Translations under genes and position numbers: made by a program | The notes under the pieces: generated by a model | What the model saw: only the letters and a program-made list of their open reading frames with translations | What the model was told of the DNA's origin: nothing | Databases searched by the model: none | Source of the DNA: Palsa-1233 sp031367105 | GTDB taxonomy: Bacteria; Gemmatimonadota; Gemmatimonadetes; Gemmatimonadales; GWC2-71-9 | NCBI GenBank assembly: GCA_031367105.1 | Contig: JANLPG010000147.1 | Span: forward strand, 1-14,006 | DNA: 14,006 nucleotides | Direction of reading: 5' to 3' | Part shown: piece after piece, positions 1 to 7,143 of the stretch | Layout of the letters: every line of letters begins with the position of its first letter | How positions within the stretch are numbered: the stretch's first letter is position 1

Positions 1-82
1 GGACGATGGCGATGGGGGGAACAGCTATCTTCGGCGTGGCTCCGCTCTGCGCAGCGGCAGCTTCCGTCGGGGCCCGTTTCAT
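1..82 (-). CDS. Possible 5' end of a gene leaving the left edge (hypothetical)
   Basis: An ATG at 80-82 on the minus strand opens 27 stop-free codons to the window edge, starting MKRAPTEAAAAQSG. A GGAG lies nine bases upstream of it. The peptide is rich in Ala and Pro and I do not recognise it. A stretch this short can stay open by chance in GC-rich DNA, so the only support is the start context and the absence of any other gene in positions 1-342. If real, the G-rich tract and the palindrome at 131-246 lie in its upstream region. Confidence 0.25.
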   Translation of the reverse strand, partial: MKRAPTEAAAAQSGATPKIAVPPIAIV

Positions 83-130
83 CGAAAATCGCTCCGCTGC
101 TTTACCAGCACGGCGCGGGCGCCGGCCGCC

Positions 131-205
131 GGGGGGGGGGGAGAGCCCGCTTGCTCCACCGCTATCCCCCCGATATCGGGAGGGAGGGAGGAGAGGGAGG
201 GAGGG
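131..205 (+). repeat. G-rich low-complexity tract with G-quadruplex-type motif
   Basis: A run of eleven G residues occupies 131-141. Six GGG triplets follow at 178-180, 182-184, 186-188, 195-197, 199-201 and 203-205, separated by single A residues or short GA-rich spacers. This exceeds the usual four-run G-quadruplex rule with loops of one to six bases. A 12-bp perfect palindrome (CCCGATATCGGG, 169-180) overlaps the first triplet. The tract is non-coding as far as I can see. Whether it folds, or does anything in the cell, is not shown by the sequence. Confidence 0.6.
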
Positions 206-215
206 ATGCCCGGAT

Positions 216-246
216 GGACTAGTCCAAAATGTATACCACAGGACTA
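216..246. promoter_or_regulatory. Palindrome GGACTAGTCC with a repeated half-site (possible operator)
   Basis: A perfect 10-bp palindrome lies at 216-225, and its half GGACTA recurs in direct orientation at 241-246, 25 bp away. The DNA between them is A/T-richer than its surroundings and contains GTATAC. This layout is compatible with a dimeric repressor site, but no convincing -35/-10 pair can be assigned and no adjacent gene on either strand is certain. Confidence 0.2.
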
Positions 247-342
247 TAAGGCGCCATAGCTACCGCCGGTTTGGGGGGAGGAGGCCCACCCCCGCCCTGA
301 GGGCGCTGGCGGCCGCTCCGGTGAGGCGGATCGGAGCACCCC

Positions 343-495
343 TCAGCCCGCGCTCCGGCGCCGGGCGATGAAGTGCCAGAGGATGGACACGACGGCCACG
401 ATGAGCAGCAGATGAATCAGTGCTCCAGCCACGTGGAAGACGATGAAGCCGAGCAGCCAGGCCAGCACCAGAATGACGGCCAACGCGAAGAACAT
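343..495 (-). CDS. Small lmo0937-family (DUF5670-type) membrane protein
   Basis: The product is a 50-residue, almost wholly hydrophobic peptide. It matches the lmo0937-type pattern: an FxLAVILxLxWLLGFxVFHVAG segment, a second hydrophobic stretch (IHLLLIVAVVSILW), and a short basic tail (ARRRSAG). Two membrane helices are expected at about residues 2-21 and 24-42, giving a small inner-membrane protein. The family has no established biochemical role. I chose the ATG at 493-495 over an upstream in-frame start at 561 because it starts directly at the conserved hydrophobic segment and has GGGAGAAA just upstream. The gene is divergent from the regulator at 708 and shares a 212-bp intergenic region with it. 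Confidence 0.8.
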   Translation of the reverse strand: MFFALAVILVLAWLLGFIVFHVAGALIHLLLIVAVVSILWHFIARRRSAG

Positions 496-561
496 CAGTT
501 TCTCCCAGGGCGCGGAACAGTGCGACTCGGGAAAGTTCCCCCGGGCCAGGTACTGACACAA

Positions 562-588
562 TCGACCGAGAGGACGGTTCTCGGTCGA
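562..588. promoter_or_regulatory. Perfect 10-bp inverted repeat in a divergent intergenic region
   Basis: The arms TCGACCGAGA (562-571) and TCTCGGTCGA (579-588) are exact reverse complements separated by seven bases. The element lies 67 bp upstream of the lmo0937-like start and 120 bp upstream of the HTH gene start. There is no T-tract on either side, so a terminator is unlikely. A two-fold operator for a dimeric regulator, possibly the neighbouring HTH protein, is the simplest reading, but that is inference. Confidence 0.45.
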
Positions 589-707
589 ATTCAGGCACAG
601 CGCGATCGTTGTTCAGGTTCGCTATTCGTCTGTGCGGGGGCTATTGTGCCGGTCACTCGATCGCCAGACTCGATCCCAGAGCTACGCGAGCCTTCTCAAG
701 GCAGACA

Positions 708-950
708 ATGGTACGGCTCCGGGTCTACGAAATCATGAAGGTCCGGAAGATCTCGGCCTCTGCGCTCAGTCGGGGTGCCAACCTCAGCTACCCCACAGCG
801 CACCGGCTCTCCCAGGCTGGTGGAACATTTGGGCGATTGCACGCCGAGACGCTTGATGCCCTCTGCCTCTTCTTCGATGTGCAACCAGGGAAGCTGATCG
901 AGTGGGTGCGGGAGGCCGAACTGGTTCCGGGCTCGACATTCTTCGAATAA
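708..950 (+). CDS. Small Cro/C1 (XRE)-type helix-turn-helix regulator
   Basis: The 80-residue protein is essentially one HTH domain. It opens MVRLRVYEIMKVRKIS, followed by SASALSRGANLSYPTAHRL, which fits the helix-turn-recognition-helix of the XRE superfamily at about residues 16-38. The end of the domain (ETLDALCLFFDVQPGKLIEW) is the classic pattern in which a helix precedes the LFxVxPGxLxEW motif. This is a cytoplasmic DNA-binding protein, presumably a dimeric repressor. The ATG at 708 is preferred over an in-frame ATG at 609 because the homologous region starts there and AAGG precedes it by seven bases. It has no effector domain. It stands alone, divergent from the small membrane protein and upstream of a dead carbonic anhydrase, so its target is unknown; autoregulation through the inverted repeat at 562-588 is plausible. 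Confidence 0.85.
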   Translation: MVRLRVYEIMKVRKISASALSRGANLSYPTAHRLSQAGGTFGRLHAETLDALCLFFDVQPGKLIEWVREAELVPGSTFFE

Positions 951-979
951 CCACCGAAAAACCCTCTCGCTACCGCGGC

Positions 980-1229
980 CGCAACGGGCGGTTTCTTTTG
1001 CCTGCCGATCAATGGTCGGATCGGCGATTGAACCGATGGGACGGCGCGGTACAGCACCCGGCTCGTGGTCGTCCTCGGCCATTCGCGGTGTGGGGCACTG
1101 CTTGCGACCGACGTCCGGCACGGCTCCGAGCTTCTCGAGTAGCTGATTGGGGAGGAGCGACGCCTCGTGGTGGGGGCGGAGTACTTCCTCGAGAGCGGTG
1201 TGGTGGAGTTCTTCGAAGGCGTCTCCTGA
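980..1229 (+). pseudogene. Decayed beta-carbonic anhydrase remnant
   Basis: Reading across frames recovers successive pieces of a beta-class carbonic anhydrase. Positions 980-1012 read RNGRFLLPADQ. A frame change follows, and 1015-1032 reads VGSAIE. After a second frame change, 1047-1109 reads RYSTRLVVVLGHSRCGALLAT, containing the HxxCG zinc-ligand motif (His 1080-1082, Cys 1089-1091). Directly afterwards the frame continues with RHGSELLE, a TAG at 1140-1142, then LIGEERRLVVGAEY...SGVVEFF and a terminal TGA at 1227-1229, which is the family C-terminus. About 50-60 residues that intact family members carry between GALLAT and the tail are missing. The N-terminal region with the first zinc ligands (CxDSR) is absent or unrecognisable. 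Two frameshifts, one nonsense codon and an internal deletion mean no functional product. The rest of the gap (951-979 and 1230-1354) shows nothing further I can support. Confidence 0.75.
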
Positions 1230-1354
1230 GGTGCCACGGGGGGCCATCACTCGCGGTGTTCGGCACCGATCACGGCACAGCCGACTGACCGTTCCTGCGG
1301 AAGGGGGTCGCTGCCGCCGTTGACGGATGCGTCCCCGAGTCCTCGAGGTACCCG

Positions 1355-2389
1355 ATGTACAGGCCGCTGATTGTTGCAGTGCTCCTCATTGCCACCGCTG
1401 CGTGCGACAAGCCGGCAGTACCGCCTACCGCCCCACCCCGAGTCGTTCCGCGCTCCAGCACACCACAGGCGTCGCCCTCGGCGATCTCGCACGGCGAGGC
1501 CGCCATCGGCACCGCGATGACCGCACCGGATCGCGCTGCCGATGCCCCTCCTGCCGGCGGCGGACGTCATCGCATCATCCGCCTGGTCACGGCGCACGTG
1601 CACCACGAGATCGCGACTGGCGTGGTCTATGATGCGTGGACATTCGACTCAATCGTCCCGGGCCCGACGATCCGGCTCACCGTTGGCGATACGGTGGATG
1701 TGACATTGGTGAATACCGCACCGATTCCCCATTCGATCGATTTCCACGCGGCCGAGATCGCACCGGATCGCGCCTATCACAACGTGATGCCGCACGACAG
1801 CATCCAGTTCCGGTTCGTGCCGCGAGTACCCGGTGCGTTTATGTACCACTGCGGGACTGCTCCGGTGGCGAGCCACATCGCCAACGGGATGTATGGCGCC
1901 CTCATCGTCGACCCGAGGCTGCCCCGGACTCCAGCTCAGGAATTCGTGCTGGTGCAGAGCGAGTTCTATCTGGGAGTGGCGAGTGGCGCGGACTCGCTTC
2001 GAGGAATGAACTGGGACAAGGTTCTCAACGCTGCACCGGATTACGTGGTCTTCAACGGCGTGGCTTCGCGGTATGCCACCCATCCGATTCCGGTGGGTGT
2101 GGCCAGGCCGATACGGCTTTTCGTCGTCAACGCCGGCCCCAATCGTGCCAGTTCATTCCACGTCGTGGGTGGAATCTTTGACCGGATCTTCGCGGACGGC
2201 TTCGGACGGCCCTTCGACGGGATGCAGACCTGGAATGTGCCGGTGGGCGGTGGGGCGGTGTTCGAGTTCAAGCTGGCCGAGGCGGGGCTCTATCCCTTCG
2301 TGAGCCACGCATTTGCCGATGCGACCAAGGGGGCGGTTGGGGTGTTTCGCGCGGGGGAGCCGGCAGCCGCCGCGGCGATGATCCACTGA
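1355..2389 (+). CDS. NirK-like two-domain copper oxidase/nitrite reductase lipoprotein
   Basis: This 344-residue protein begins with a lipoprotein signal ending LIATAAC (lipidation Cys17), then a Pro/Ala-rich linker, then two cupredoxin domains (about 75-195 and 196-335). Relative to copper nitrite reductase NirK, the type-1 ligands are His126, Cys166, His174 and Met179 (HSIDFH, MYHC, SHIANGM). The type-2 ligands are His131, His165 and His318 (VSHAF). The catalytic Asp and His correspond to Asp129 and His269 (SFHVVGG). The Cys166-His174 spacing is one residue shorter than in classical NirK, and the Ile after the catalytic His region appears to be Val. NirK reduces nitrite to NO in the periplasm; related two-domain oxidases act on other substrates, so activity is not certain. 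GAGG sits seven bases before the ATG. No other denitrification gene is in the window. It follows the decayed carbonic anhydrase and is monocistronic or loosely linked to the next operon (146-bp gap). Confidence 0.8.
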   Translation: MYRPLIVAVLLIATAACDKPAVPPTAPPRVVPRSSTPQASPSAISHGEAAIGTAMTAPDRAADAPPAGGGRHRIIRLVTAHVHHEIATGVVYDAWTFDSIVPGPTIRLTVGDTVDVTLVNTAPIPHSIDFHAAEIAPDRAYHNVMPHDSIQFRFVPRVPGAFMYHCGTAPVASHIANGMYGALIVDPRLPRTPAQEFVLVQSEFYLGVASGADSLRGMNWDKVLNAAPDYVVFNGVASRYATHPIPVGVARPIRLFVVNAGPNRASSFHVVGGIFDRIFADGFGRPFDGMQTWNVPVGGGAVFEFKLAEAGLYPFVSHAFADATKGAVGVFRAGEPAAAAAMIH

Positions 2390-2535
2390 AGAGGGCGCTG
2401 GCCTGAACTGGGAGGGACTACTCCGAAGGATGTAGCCCGCTTGGTGAACTTCGGGCCGCTCGCGTGTCTGCCCGAGGGACTAAGCCGTCCTTTCCCGAAA
2501 CAGAGCACCCCGACTTACCTAGTAGCGGCGGATCC
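2390..2535 (+). promoter_or_regulatory. Leader/intergenic region with alternative stem segments
   Basis: No gene is seen in this gap. It is the only space before the four-gene operon, so its promoter probably lies here, but I cannot assign -35/-10 boxes. Three short complementary segments occur in order: GCCCG (2435-2439), CGGGC (2452-2456) and GCCCG (2470-2474). The middle one could pair with either neighbour. In DNA this GC-rich such complementarity can arise by chance. Confidence 0.25.
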
Positions 2536-3624
2536 ATGGGATTCTTCAAGCAGTTGATTGACGTCCTCACACTCGGTTCGGACAAACCCCTTCGTCGGCT
2601 GCTGGCGTATTACCTGATCCTTGGCGCGGTGGTTCTCGCGCTCTTCTATTTTGTGCCCAGCGCCGGTCACCTGATCAAGGGTGACCACATCAGGACACTG
2701 ACCTCCAACGCACAGCTGCTGGAAGACGGGCTCTCGGGCGCGAAAGAGAAGGCGGCTGACGTGCCGACGGAGTCTGGACTCGACCTGGCGCTGACCACGG
2801 TCGTCGTGATGCTCAGTACCCTTGCCCTGATGTTGCCGGTGAGCTGGGTCTTCATGTCGGCGCGCCGGACCCGGGACGCCGATCAGGGGGTGGTCCAGAC
2901 GCTGATCATCCTGCCGCTGGTCGTGGCCGGAATCGTGCTGGTGGTACGGACTTCGCTTGCGCTGGCCTTCTCCCTCGGCGGCATCGTCGCCGGGCTGCGC
3001 TTCCGAACGACGATGCAGGACGTTCGCGACATTGTCTACATCTTCCTCGGCATCGGGGTGGGGCTGGCGGCCGGGGTGCAGTCGCTGATCGTGGCAGCGG
3101 TGTTGTCGATCATCTTCAATTTTGCCATCCTGTTGATCTGGCGCTACGACTTCGGCCGGAATGTGCTGGAGCCGACCGCCAACGCGCAGTGGGCCGAGCC
3201 GCTGAGCGACCTGGCCCAGCGCGACATTGACCGCGCCGTGCCGGACCGCGAGCTGGTGCTCGCGCTCTCGCCGAAGAAGGCGGCAGTGCTGGCCAAGCGC
3301 TTCGACCGGGTCAGCAAGATTCTCGGTCCGACCCAGAAGAAGCCACGCTTCAACTCGGTCCTGGCCGTCACCACCGAGGCCGTGGGCGAGGCACAGGCCC
3401 GCATCGAGCTCGTGCTCGACCAACTGGCCCGTCGCTGGCGACTGGACCAAGTGATCACGACGGAAGGAAAGCCGGCGGCACTCTACTACCTGGTTGGTGT
3501 CCGCAAGAGCGTCTCCCGCGATCGCTTCCTCACCGCGATCCGCGAGAGCGCTGGGAACACCATTCTCACCGCTGAGCTGGAACTGGGCGACGCCGCGTCT
3601 CAGGAGAAGCAGGCCGCCAAGTGA
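2536..3624 (+). CDS. DUF4956-family inner-membrane protein with C-terminal soluble domain
   Basis: The 362-residue product has hydrophobic segments at about residues 22-42, 83-107, 119-137 and 166-205. The loop at 140-165 holds the DUF4956 hallmark AFSLGGIVAGLRFRT followed by QDVRDIVYIFLGIGVGLAAG. The C-terminal third is soluble and charged; its end (residues ~310-355, LYYLVGVRKSVSRDRFLTAIRE...ILTAELELG) resembles a small ACT-like fold, giving an overall plan like MgtC-type proteins. The function of the family is not established. From general knowledge, DUF4956 genes often sit beside VTC-type polyphosphate polymerase and CotH-kinase genes, which matters given the next genes. The ATG at 2536 is chosen because an upstream in-frame GTG at 2464 only adds a polar, unconserved stretch; its ribosome site (GGCGGA) is weak. 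The stop overlaps the next gene's GTG (GTGA), so translation is coupled. Confidence 0.8.
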   Translation: MGFFKQLIDVLTLGSDKPLRRLLAYYLILGAVVLALFYFVPSAGHLIKGDHIRTLTSNAQLLEDGLSGAKEKAADVPTESGLDLALTTVVVMLSTLALMLPVSWVFMSARRTRDADQGVVQTLIILPLVVAGIVLVVRTSLALAFSLGGIVAGLRFRTTMQDVRDIVYIFLGIGVGLAAGVQSLIVAAVLSIIFNFAILLIWRYDFGRNVLEPTANAQWAEPLSDLAQRDIDRAVPDRELVLALSPKKAAVLAKRFDRVSKILGPTQKKPRFNSVLAVTTEAVGEAQARIELVLDQLARRWRLDQVITTEGKPAALYYLVGVRKSVSRDRFLTAIRESAGNTILTAELELGDAASQEKQAAK

Positions 3625-4535
3625 TCCGGTTACCGCTCTGGGGATTGCTGCTGGCCGCCATTGGGCCGCTCTCAGCCTGTGCCAAGTCGGATGCCGCGAG
3701 CCGGGCCGTGGCCGACAGCGCACTGCTCGGTGCCCGGGAGGCTCGGCTCAAGCAGCTGCTCAGCAACAGCGACACCATCGGCCCCGACCAGCCGATCGCC
3801 CTCTGGAAGCTGCCGGATCATCTCAAGGAGATCTCGGGTCTCGCGTTGACGGCCGATGGCCGGCTGCTGACGCACGGCGATGAGCACGGCACCGTGTTCG
3901 AGATCGACTACCGCCGCGGTGAGGTGGTCAAGTCGTTCACCGTCGGGTCGCCACGCATCCGCGGCGACTTCGAAGCGATCACGATCGTACGCGACAGCGT
4001 GCTGCTCCTCGCCAGCGATGGTGTGCTGTACAGCTTCAAGGAGGGAGCCGACAAGTCGGTAGTTCCCTTTGCGAAGCGCGATACGGGACTTGGCAAACAA
4101 TGCGAATTCGAAGGGATGACCTTCGATTCGCTCACCAATATGTTGCTGCTGGCGTGCAAACACGTGCGCGACAAGGAGCTGAAAGGGAATGTGGTCATCT
4201 TCCGATTGCCGATGGGCGCCGACCGCGACGGAAAGGAACCGCCCCCGTCGCCACTGCTCATTCCCTTCGACCAGGTGATCGGTTCCAACGACTGGACAGA
4301 TCTCCGACCGTCCGACATTGCCATCGATCCGGTCAGCGGCAACTACGTGCTGGTCGCCTCGATCGAGAAGGCGCTCTTCGCTGTCACCCCGGCTGGGGAG
4401 GTCGTGTTTTCCCGGCCGTTGCCGAAAGATCACGATCAGGCCGAAGGGATCGCGATTACTCGCGACCATCTGTTGATCATCAGCGACGAGGCCAAGACCG
4501 GCCCGGCTCGCATCACTCTGTACCGGTGGCCGTGA
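3621..4535 (+). CDS. SdiA-regulated-like beta-propeller lipoprotein
   Basis: The 304-residue protein starts with GTG inside the stop codon of the preceding gene and opens with a lipoprotein signal ending PLSAC (Cys20). After a short helical linker (residues ~25-50) come repeated propeller blades with the SdiA-regulated/YjiK signature: LKEISGLAL, HGDEHGTVFEID, GDFEAITI, CEFEGMTFD, RPSDIAIDPVSGNY, AEGIAI and IISDEA near the C-terminus. Such proteins form calcium-binding propellers related to phytase-like folds; the substrate is unknown. A lipid anchor places it in the periplasm or outer membrane. The gene is coupled at both ends: GTGA with DUF4956 upstream and TGATG with the 865-aa barrel protein downstream. 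A structural or phosphoester-binding partner of the following proteins is my inference from position only. Confidence 0.8.
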   Translation: MIRLPLWGLLLAAIGPLSACAKSDAASRAVADSALLGAREARLKQLLSNSDTIGPDQPIALWKLPDHLKEISGLALTADGRLLTHGDEHGTVFEIDYRRGEVVKSFTVGSPRIRGDFEAITIVRDSVLLLASDGVLYSFKEGADKSVVPFAKRDTGLGKQCEFEGMTFDSLTNMLLLACKHVRDKELKGNVVIFRLPMGADRDGKEPPPSPLLIPFDQVIGSNDWTDLRPSDIAIDPVSGNYVLVASIEKALFAVTPAGEVVFSRPLPKDHDQAEGIAITRDHLLIISDEAKTGPARITLYRWP

Positions 4536-7132
4536 TGTCTCGAGTCGCGCTTTCCCTCTCCGCAACCTGCTCCGCGGGTCTCCTGCTGCTCCTCGCTCCT
4601 GGGCGCGCTCCGGCGCAGCAGCCGGTGCCCAGTGCCAGCACCAGGGACAGTGTCACCGTGGAAGCCGGTTCGCATTACAACTCCAGCGGACTGCACCACT
4701 TCTTCTTCGGCGGCACCTACCGACAGCTCTGGACCACGCCGATCCGGGTACCGGTACTGGATTTGCAACACTTCGCCGGAGGATTGACGCCCGACAAGGC
4801 TGGCGGCGGCCAACAGACCAAGTCGTTGCGCTTCACATCGAAGGATGGTGCCGAATACATCTTCCGGTCGGTGGACAAGGATCACGTCGCGGTGCCGGAG
4901 GCGTTGAAGGATGTCGGCGTCGCTCGCCGCACCGCCCGCGACCAGATCAGCAACAGCCACCCGGCAGCCAACATCGCGGTTCCGCCGCTGCTGGAAGCGG
5001 CAGGGGTCCTGCACGATACGCCGATCCTGGTGGTGATGCCCGATGACCCGCAGCTTGGCAAGTTCCGGAAGGAGTTCGCGCACCGGCTCGGCGGGATCTC
5101 GCGCTACCCGAGAAAGGTCGAAGTCGATGCCTACGGATTTTCGGGAGCCGTGGACATCATCGATAGCGACACGCTGCTGCAGCGGCTGAATCGCGATCCG
5201 GCGGAACGGGTTGATGTGCCCGCCTTCCTCGCCGCCCGCCTGATGGATATGCTGGTGAACAACTGGGACCGTCACCCCGGTCAGTGGAAATGGGCGCGGG
5301 CAGAAGCGGCACCCGGAAGTGCGTGGGAGCCTATCTCCCGGGACTATGACAAGGCGTTCATCTCGGTCGAAGGGTTGCTGCCGAGTATCTCCCGACTGAT
5401 GTCGGCGAACCTGATGACGTTTGACAGCAGTTACCCGGCGATGCGCGGCCTGACGTGGAATAGCCTGCAGTTGGACCGCCGGCTGCTCAACGGACTGTCG
5501 AAGCAGGTCTGGGACTCGGTTGCGGTCGCGACCGCGCGGCGGATCACCGATGGCGTGATCGACGCGTCGGTCCACGCGATGCCGGCGGAGTATCGCGCGT
5601 CGATGCCTGTCCTGATTGCGAAACTCCGCGTGCGGCGCGATTCGCTGCCACAAATCGCCGACCGCTTTTATCACTATTTGGCCGGTGTGGTCGACATCCA
5701 CGCGACCGATGCCAGCGACCGGGCAACGATCACTCCGATCGATGACCGCTACGTCGAGTTGCGCATTACTGACGGCTCGGGGGGAACGTCGTTCTTCCGC
5801 CGTTTCGATGCCAGGGAAACCACGGCGATCCGGCTCTACCTGCACGGTGCCGGGGACGATGCGCTGGTCCGCGGTTCCGCCCGGAGCAGTATTCCGATCC
5901 GGATCATCGGCGGCAATGGCACGAACCAGCTGCTCGACTCGGCTGTGGTCGGGGGCCGCCACCACACCGTGCCGCTGTACGATGTCGGGACAGTCTCGGG
6001 GGTGAGCTACGGCGTCGATACGCTCTGGAATCGGCGCCCGCTGGTTTACCGGGCCGGCGGACCGGTGGTGGCGGGGAAAGACTACGGGAGTCGTACCTCC
6101 CCGACGATCGGTCTCTCGTTGAATCGCGACCTGGGCGTCACGCCGCGGCTGGGGATGGCGTGGACTCATTATGGCTTCCGCAAGGAACCGTATGCCAGCC
6201 GCGTCACCCTCGAGGGGCGGTATTCGCTGAAGGTACACGGCGCACTGGTCGCGCTCGGCTACGATCGGCGTCGAGAGAGTTCCGCACTTCATTGGACCGG
6301 CCTCGCTCAGATGTCGCAACTGGAGTTGGTGAACTACCACGGACTCGGCAACAGCTCGCCGCAGACTGAGGGGCGCCGGGCGGGGGTGTCGGCGCCGCGC
6401 AACGACTTCTACGCCGTCAGCCAGCGGCAATGGCTGCTCCGACCGGCCGTCGCGCTGGGGCTGAGCCAGTCGACGGAACTCTCCTTCGGACCGGTGCTGC
6501 AGTATGCCGTCACCGACAGCACGCCCGGGCGATTCGTCTCGGCCACCCGCCCCTACGGCTTCAGTCATTTCGGGGAGGCCGGTGTGCGGCTGGCGCTGTT
6601 GCACGACAACCGGGTCCCCAAGCGCCACGCCAGGCGTGGCACCGTGCTGGATCTCAGCGCGAACTACTTTCCGGCGGTCTGGGATGTCCAGAGTGCCTTC
6701 GGGAGCGTCAGCGCCTTGGCTGCGGTCTACGTCACCCTCCCGCTCCCGCTCCATCCGTATCTCGGGCTGCGGGCCGGAGGAAAGAAGGTCTTCGGAAACT
6801 TCCCCTTTCAGGAAGCGGCGTTTCTTGGCGGACGCAACGACATCCGGACCCTCGACCTGCAGCGGTATGCCGGTGACGCCTCACTCTATGGCACCGCAGA
6901 ATTGCGCGTTCCGGTGGCGAAGTTCACGCTGCTGTTGCCGCTGAACGTCGGCCTGCTCGCCACCGAGGACATCGGTCGCGTGTACGTGAAGGGTGTGTCC
7001 CCCTTCGGATGGCACAACGCCTTTGGTGCAGGATTCTGGGTGGGATTTCAAGAACTTACGCTCGACATCCGGGTGATGCGGGCCAACGAATCCGGCCACG
7101 CCGGAGTCATCGCACTGCGCTACGCGCCGTGA
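4535..7132 (+). CDS. Exported protein: kinase-like N-terminal domain plus outer-membrane barrel (surface antigen/BamA-like)
   Basis: The start ATG at 4535 overlaps the previous stop (TGATG) and is followed by a signal peptide cleaved near APAQQ (about residue 28), giving 865 residues. The frame is open well upstream, but that part lies inside the preceding gene. Residues ~40-330 form a conserved globular domain: HHFFFGGTYRQLW, a strand EYIFRSVDKD (110s), SNSHPAANIAVPPLLEAAGV, then LMDMLVNNWDRHPGQWKW with Asp245-Arg246-His247, and ISRDYDKAF with Asp270 and Asp272. That order (basic residue in a strand, DRH, then DxD) resembles secreted Fam20C/CotH/HipA-type kinases; this is my inference. Residues ~395-490 are beta-rich (LRITDG, IRLYLHG, IRIIGGNGTNQLLDS). 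From ~505 to the end, alternating amphipathic strands and the terminus MRANESGHAGVIALRYAP look like an Omp85/surface-antigen barrel. From memory, Bacteroidetes carry this architecture fused behind a metallophosphoesterase, here encoded by the next gene 11 bp away. Confidence 0.75.
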   Translation: MSRVALSLSATCSAGLLLLLAPGRAPAQQPVPSASTRDSVTVEAGSHYNSSGLHHFFFGGTYRQLWTTPIRVPVLDLQHFAGGLTPDKAGGGQQTKSLRFTSKDGAEYIFRSVDKDHVAVPEALKDVGVARRTARDQISNSHPAANIAVPPLLEAAGVLHDTPILVVMPDDPQLGKFRKEFAHRLGGISRYPRKVEVDAYGFSGAVDIIDSDTLLQRLNRDPAERVDVPAFLAARLMDMLVNNWDRHPGQWKWARAEAAPGSAWEPISRDYDKAFISVEGLLPSISRLMSANLMTFDSSYPAMRGLTWNSLQLDRRLLNGLSKQVWDSVAVATARRITDGVIDASVHAMPAEYRASMPVLIAKLRVRRDSLPQIADRFYHYLAGVVDIHATDASDRATITPIDDRYVELRITDGSGGTSFFRRFDARETTAIRLYLHGAGDDALVRGSARSSIPIRIIGGNGTNQLLDSAVVGGRHHTVPLYDVGTVSGVSYGVDTLWNRRPLVYRAGGPVVAGKDYGSRTSPTIGLSLNRDLGVTPRLGMAWTHYGFRKEPYASRVTLEGRYSLKVHGALVALGYDRRRESSALHWTGLAQMSQLELVNYHGLGNSSPQTEGRRAGVSAPRNDFYAVSQRQWLLRPAVALGLSQSTELSFGPVLQYAVTDSTPGRFVSATRPYGFSHFGEAGVRLALLHDNRVPKRHARRGTVLDLSANYFPAVWDVQSAFGSVSALAAVYVTLPLPLHPYLGLRAGGKKVFGNFPFQEAAFLGGRNDIRTLDLQRYAGDASLYGTAELRVPVAKFTLLLPLNVGLLATEDIGRVYVKGVSPFGWHNAFGAGFWVGFQELTLDIRVMRANESGHAGVIALRYAP

Positions 7133-7143
7133 AGAGAGAAGCT

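Noticed and set aside
972..999. Possible terminator after the HTH gene (ACCGC...GCGGT followed by TTTCTTTT)
   Set aside because: The five-bp stem is short with a long loop, and the T-rich part reads as Phe-Leu-Leu codons of the carbonic anhydrase remnant; a minor terminator role cannot be excluded.
696..1250. A 184-codon minus-strand frame over the HTH gene and carbonic anhydrase remnant
   Set aside because: The plus strand explains both halves (HTH protein and carbonic anhydrase pieces); the minus product resembles nothing I know.
2515..3723. A 402-codon minus-strand frame opposite the DUF4956 gene
   Set aside because: It is rich in Arg, His and Gln with no hydrophobic core; the plus strand has clear membrane segments and a known family.
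4436..6754. A 772-codon open frame on the minus strand
   Set aside because: It lies antisense to the barrel protein, has an Arg/Pro-rich composition with no recognisable domain, and is explained by GC-rich codon usage on the other strand.
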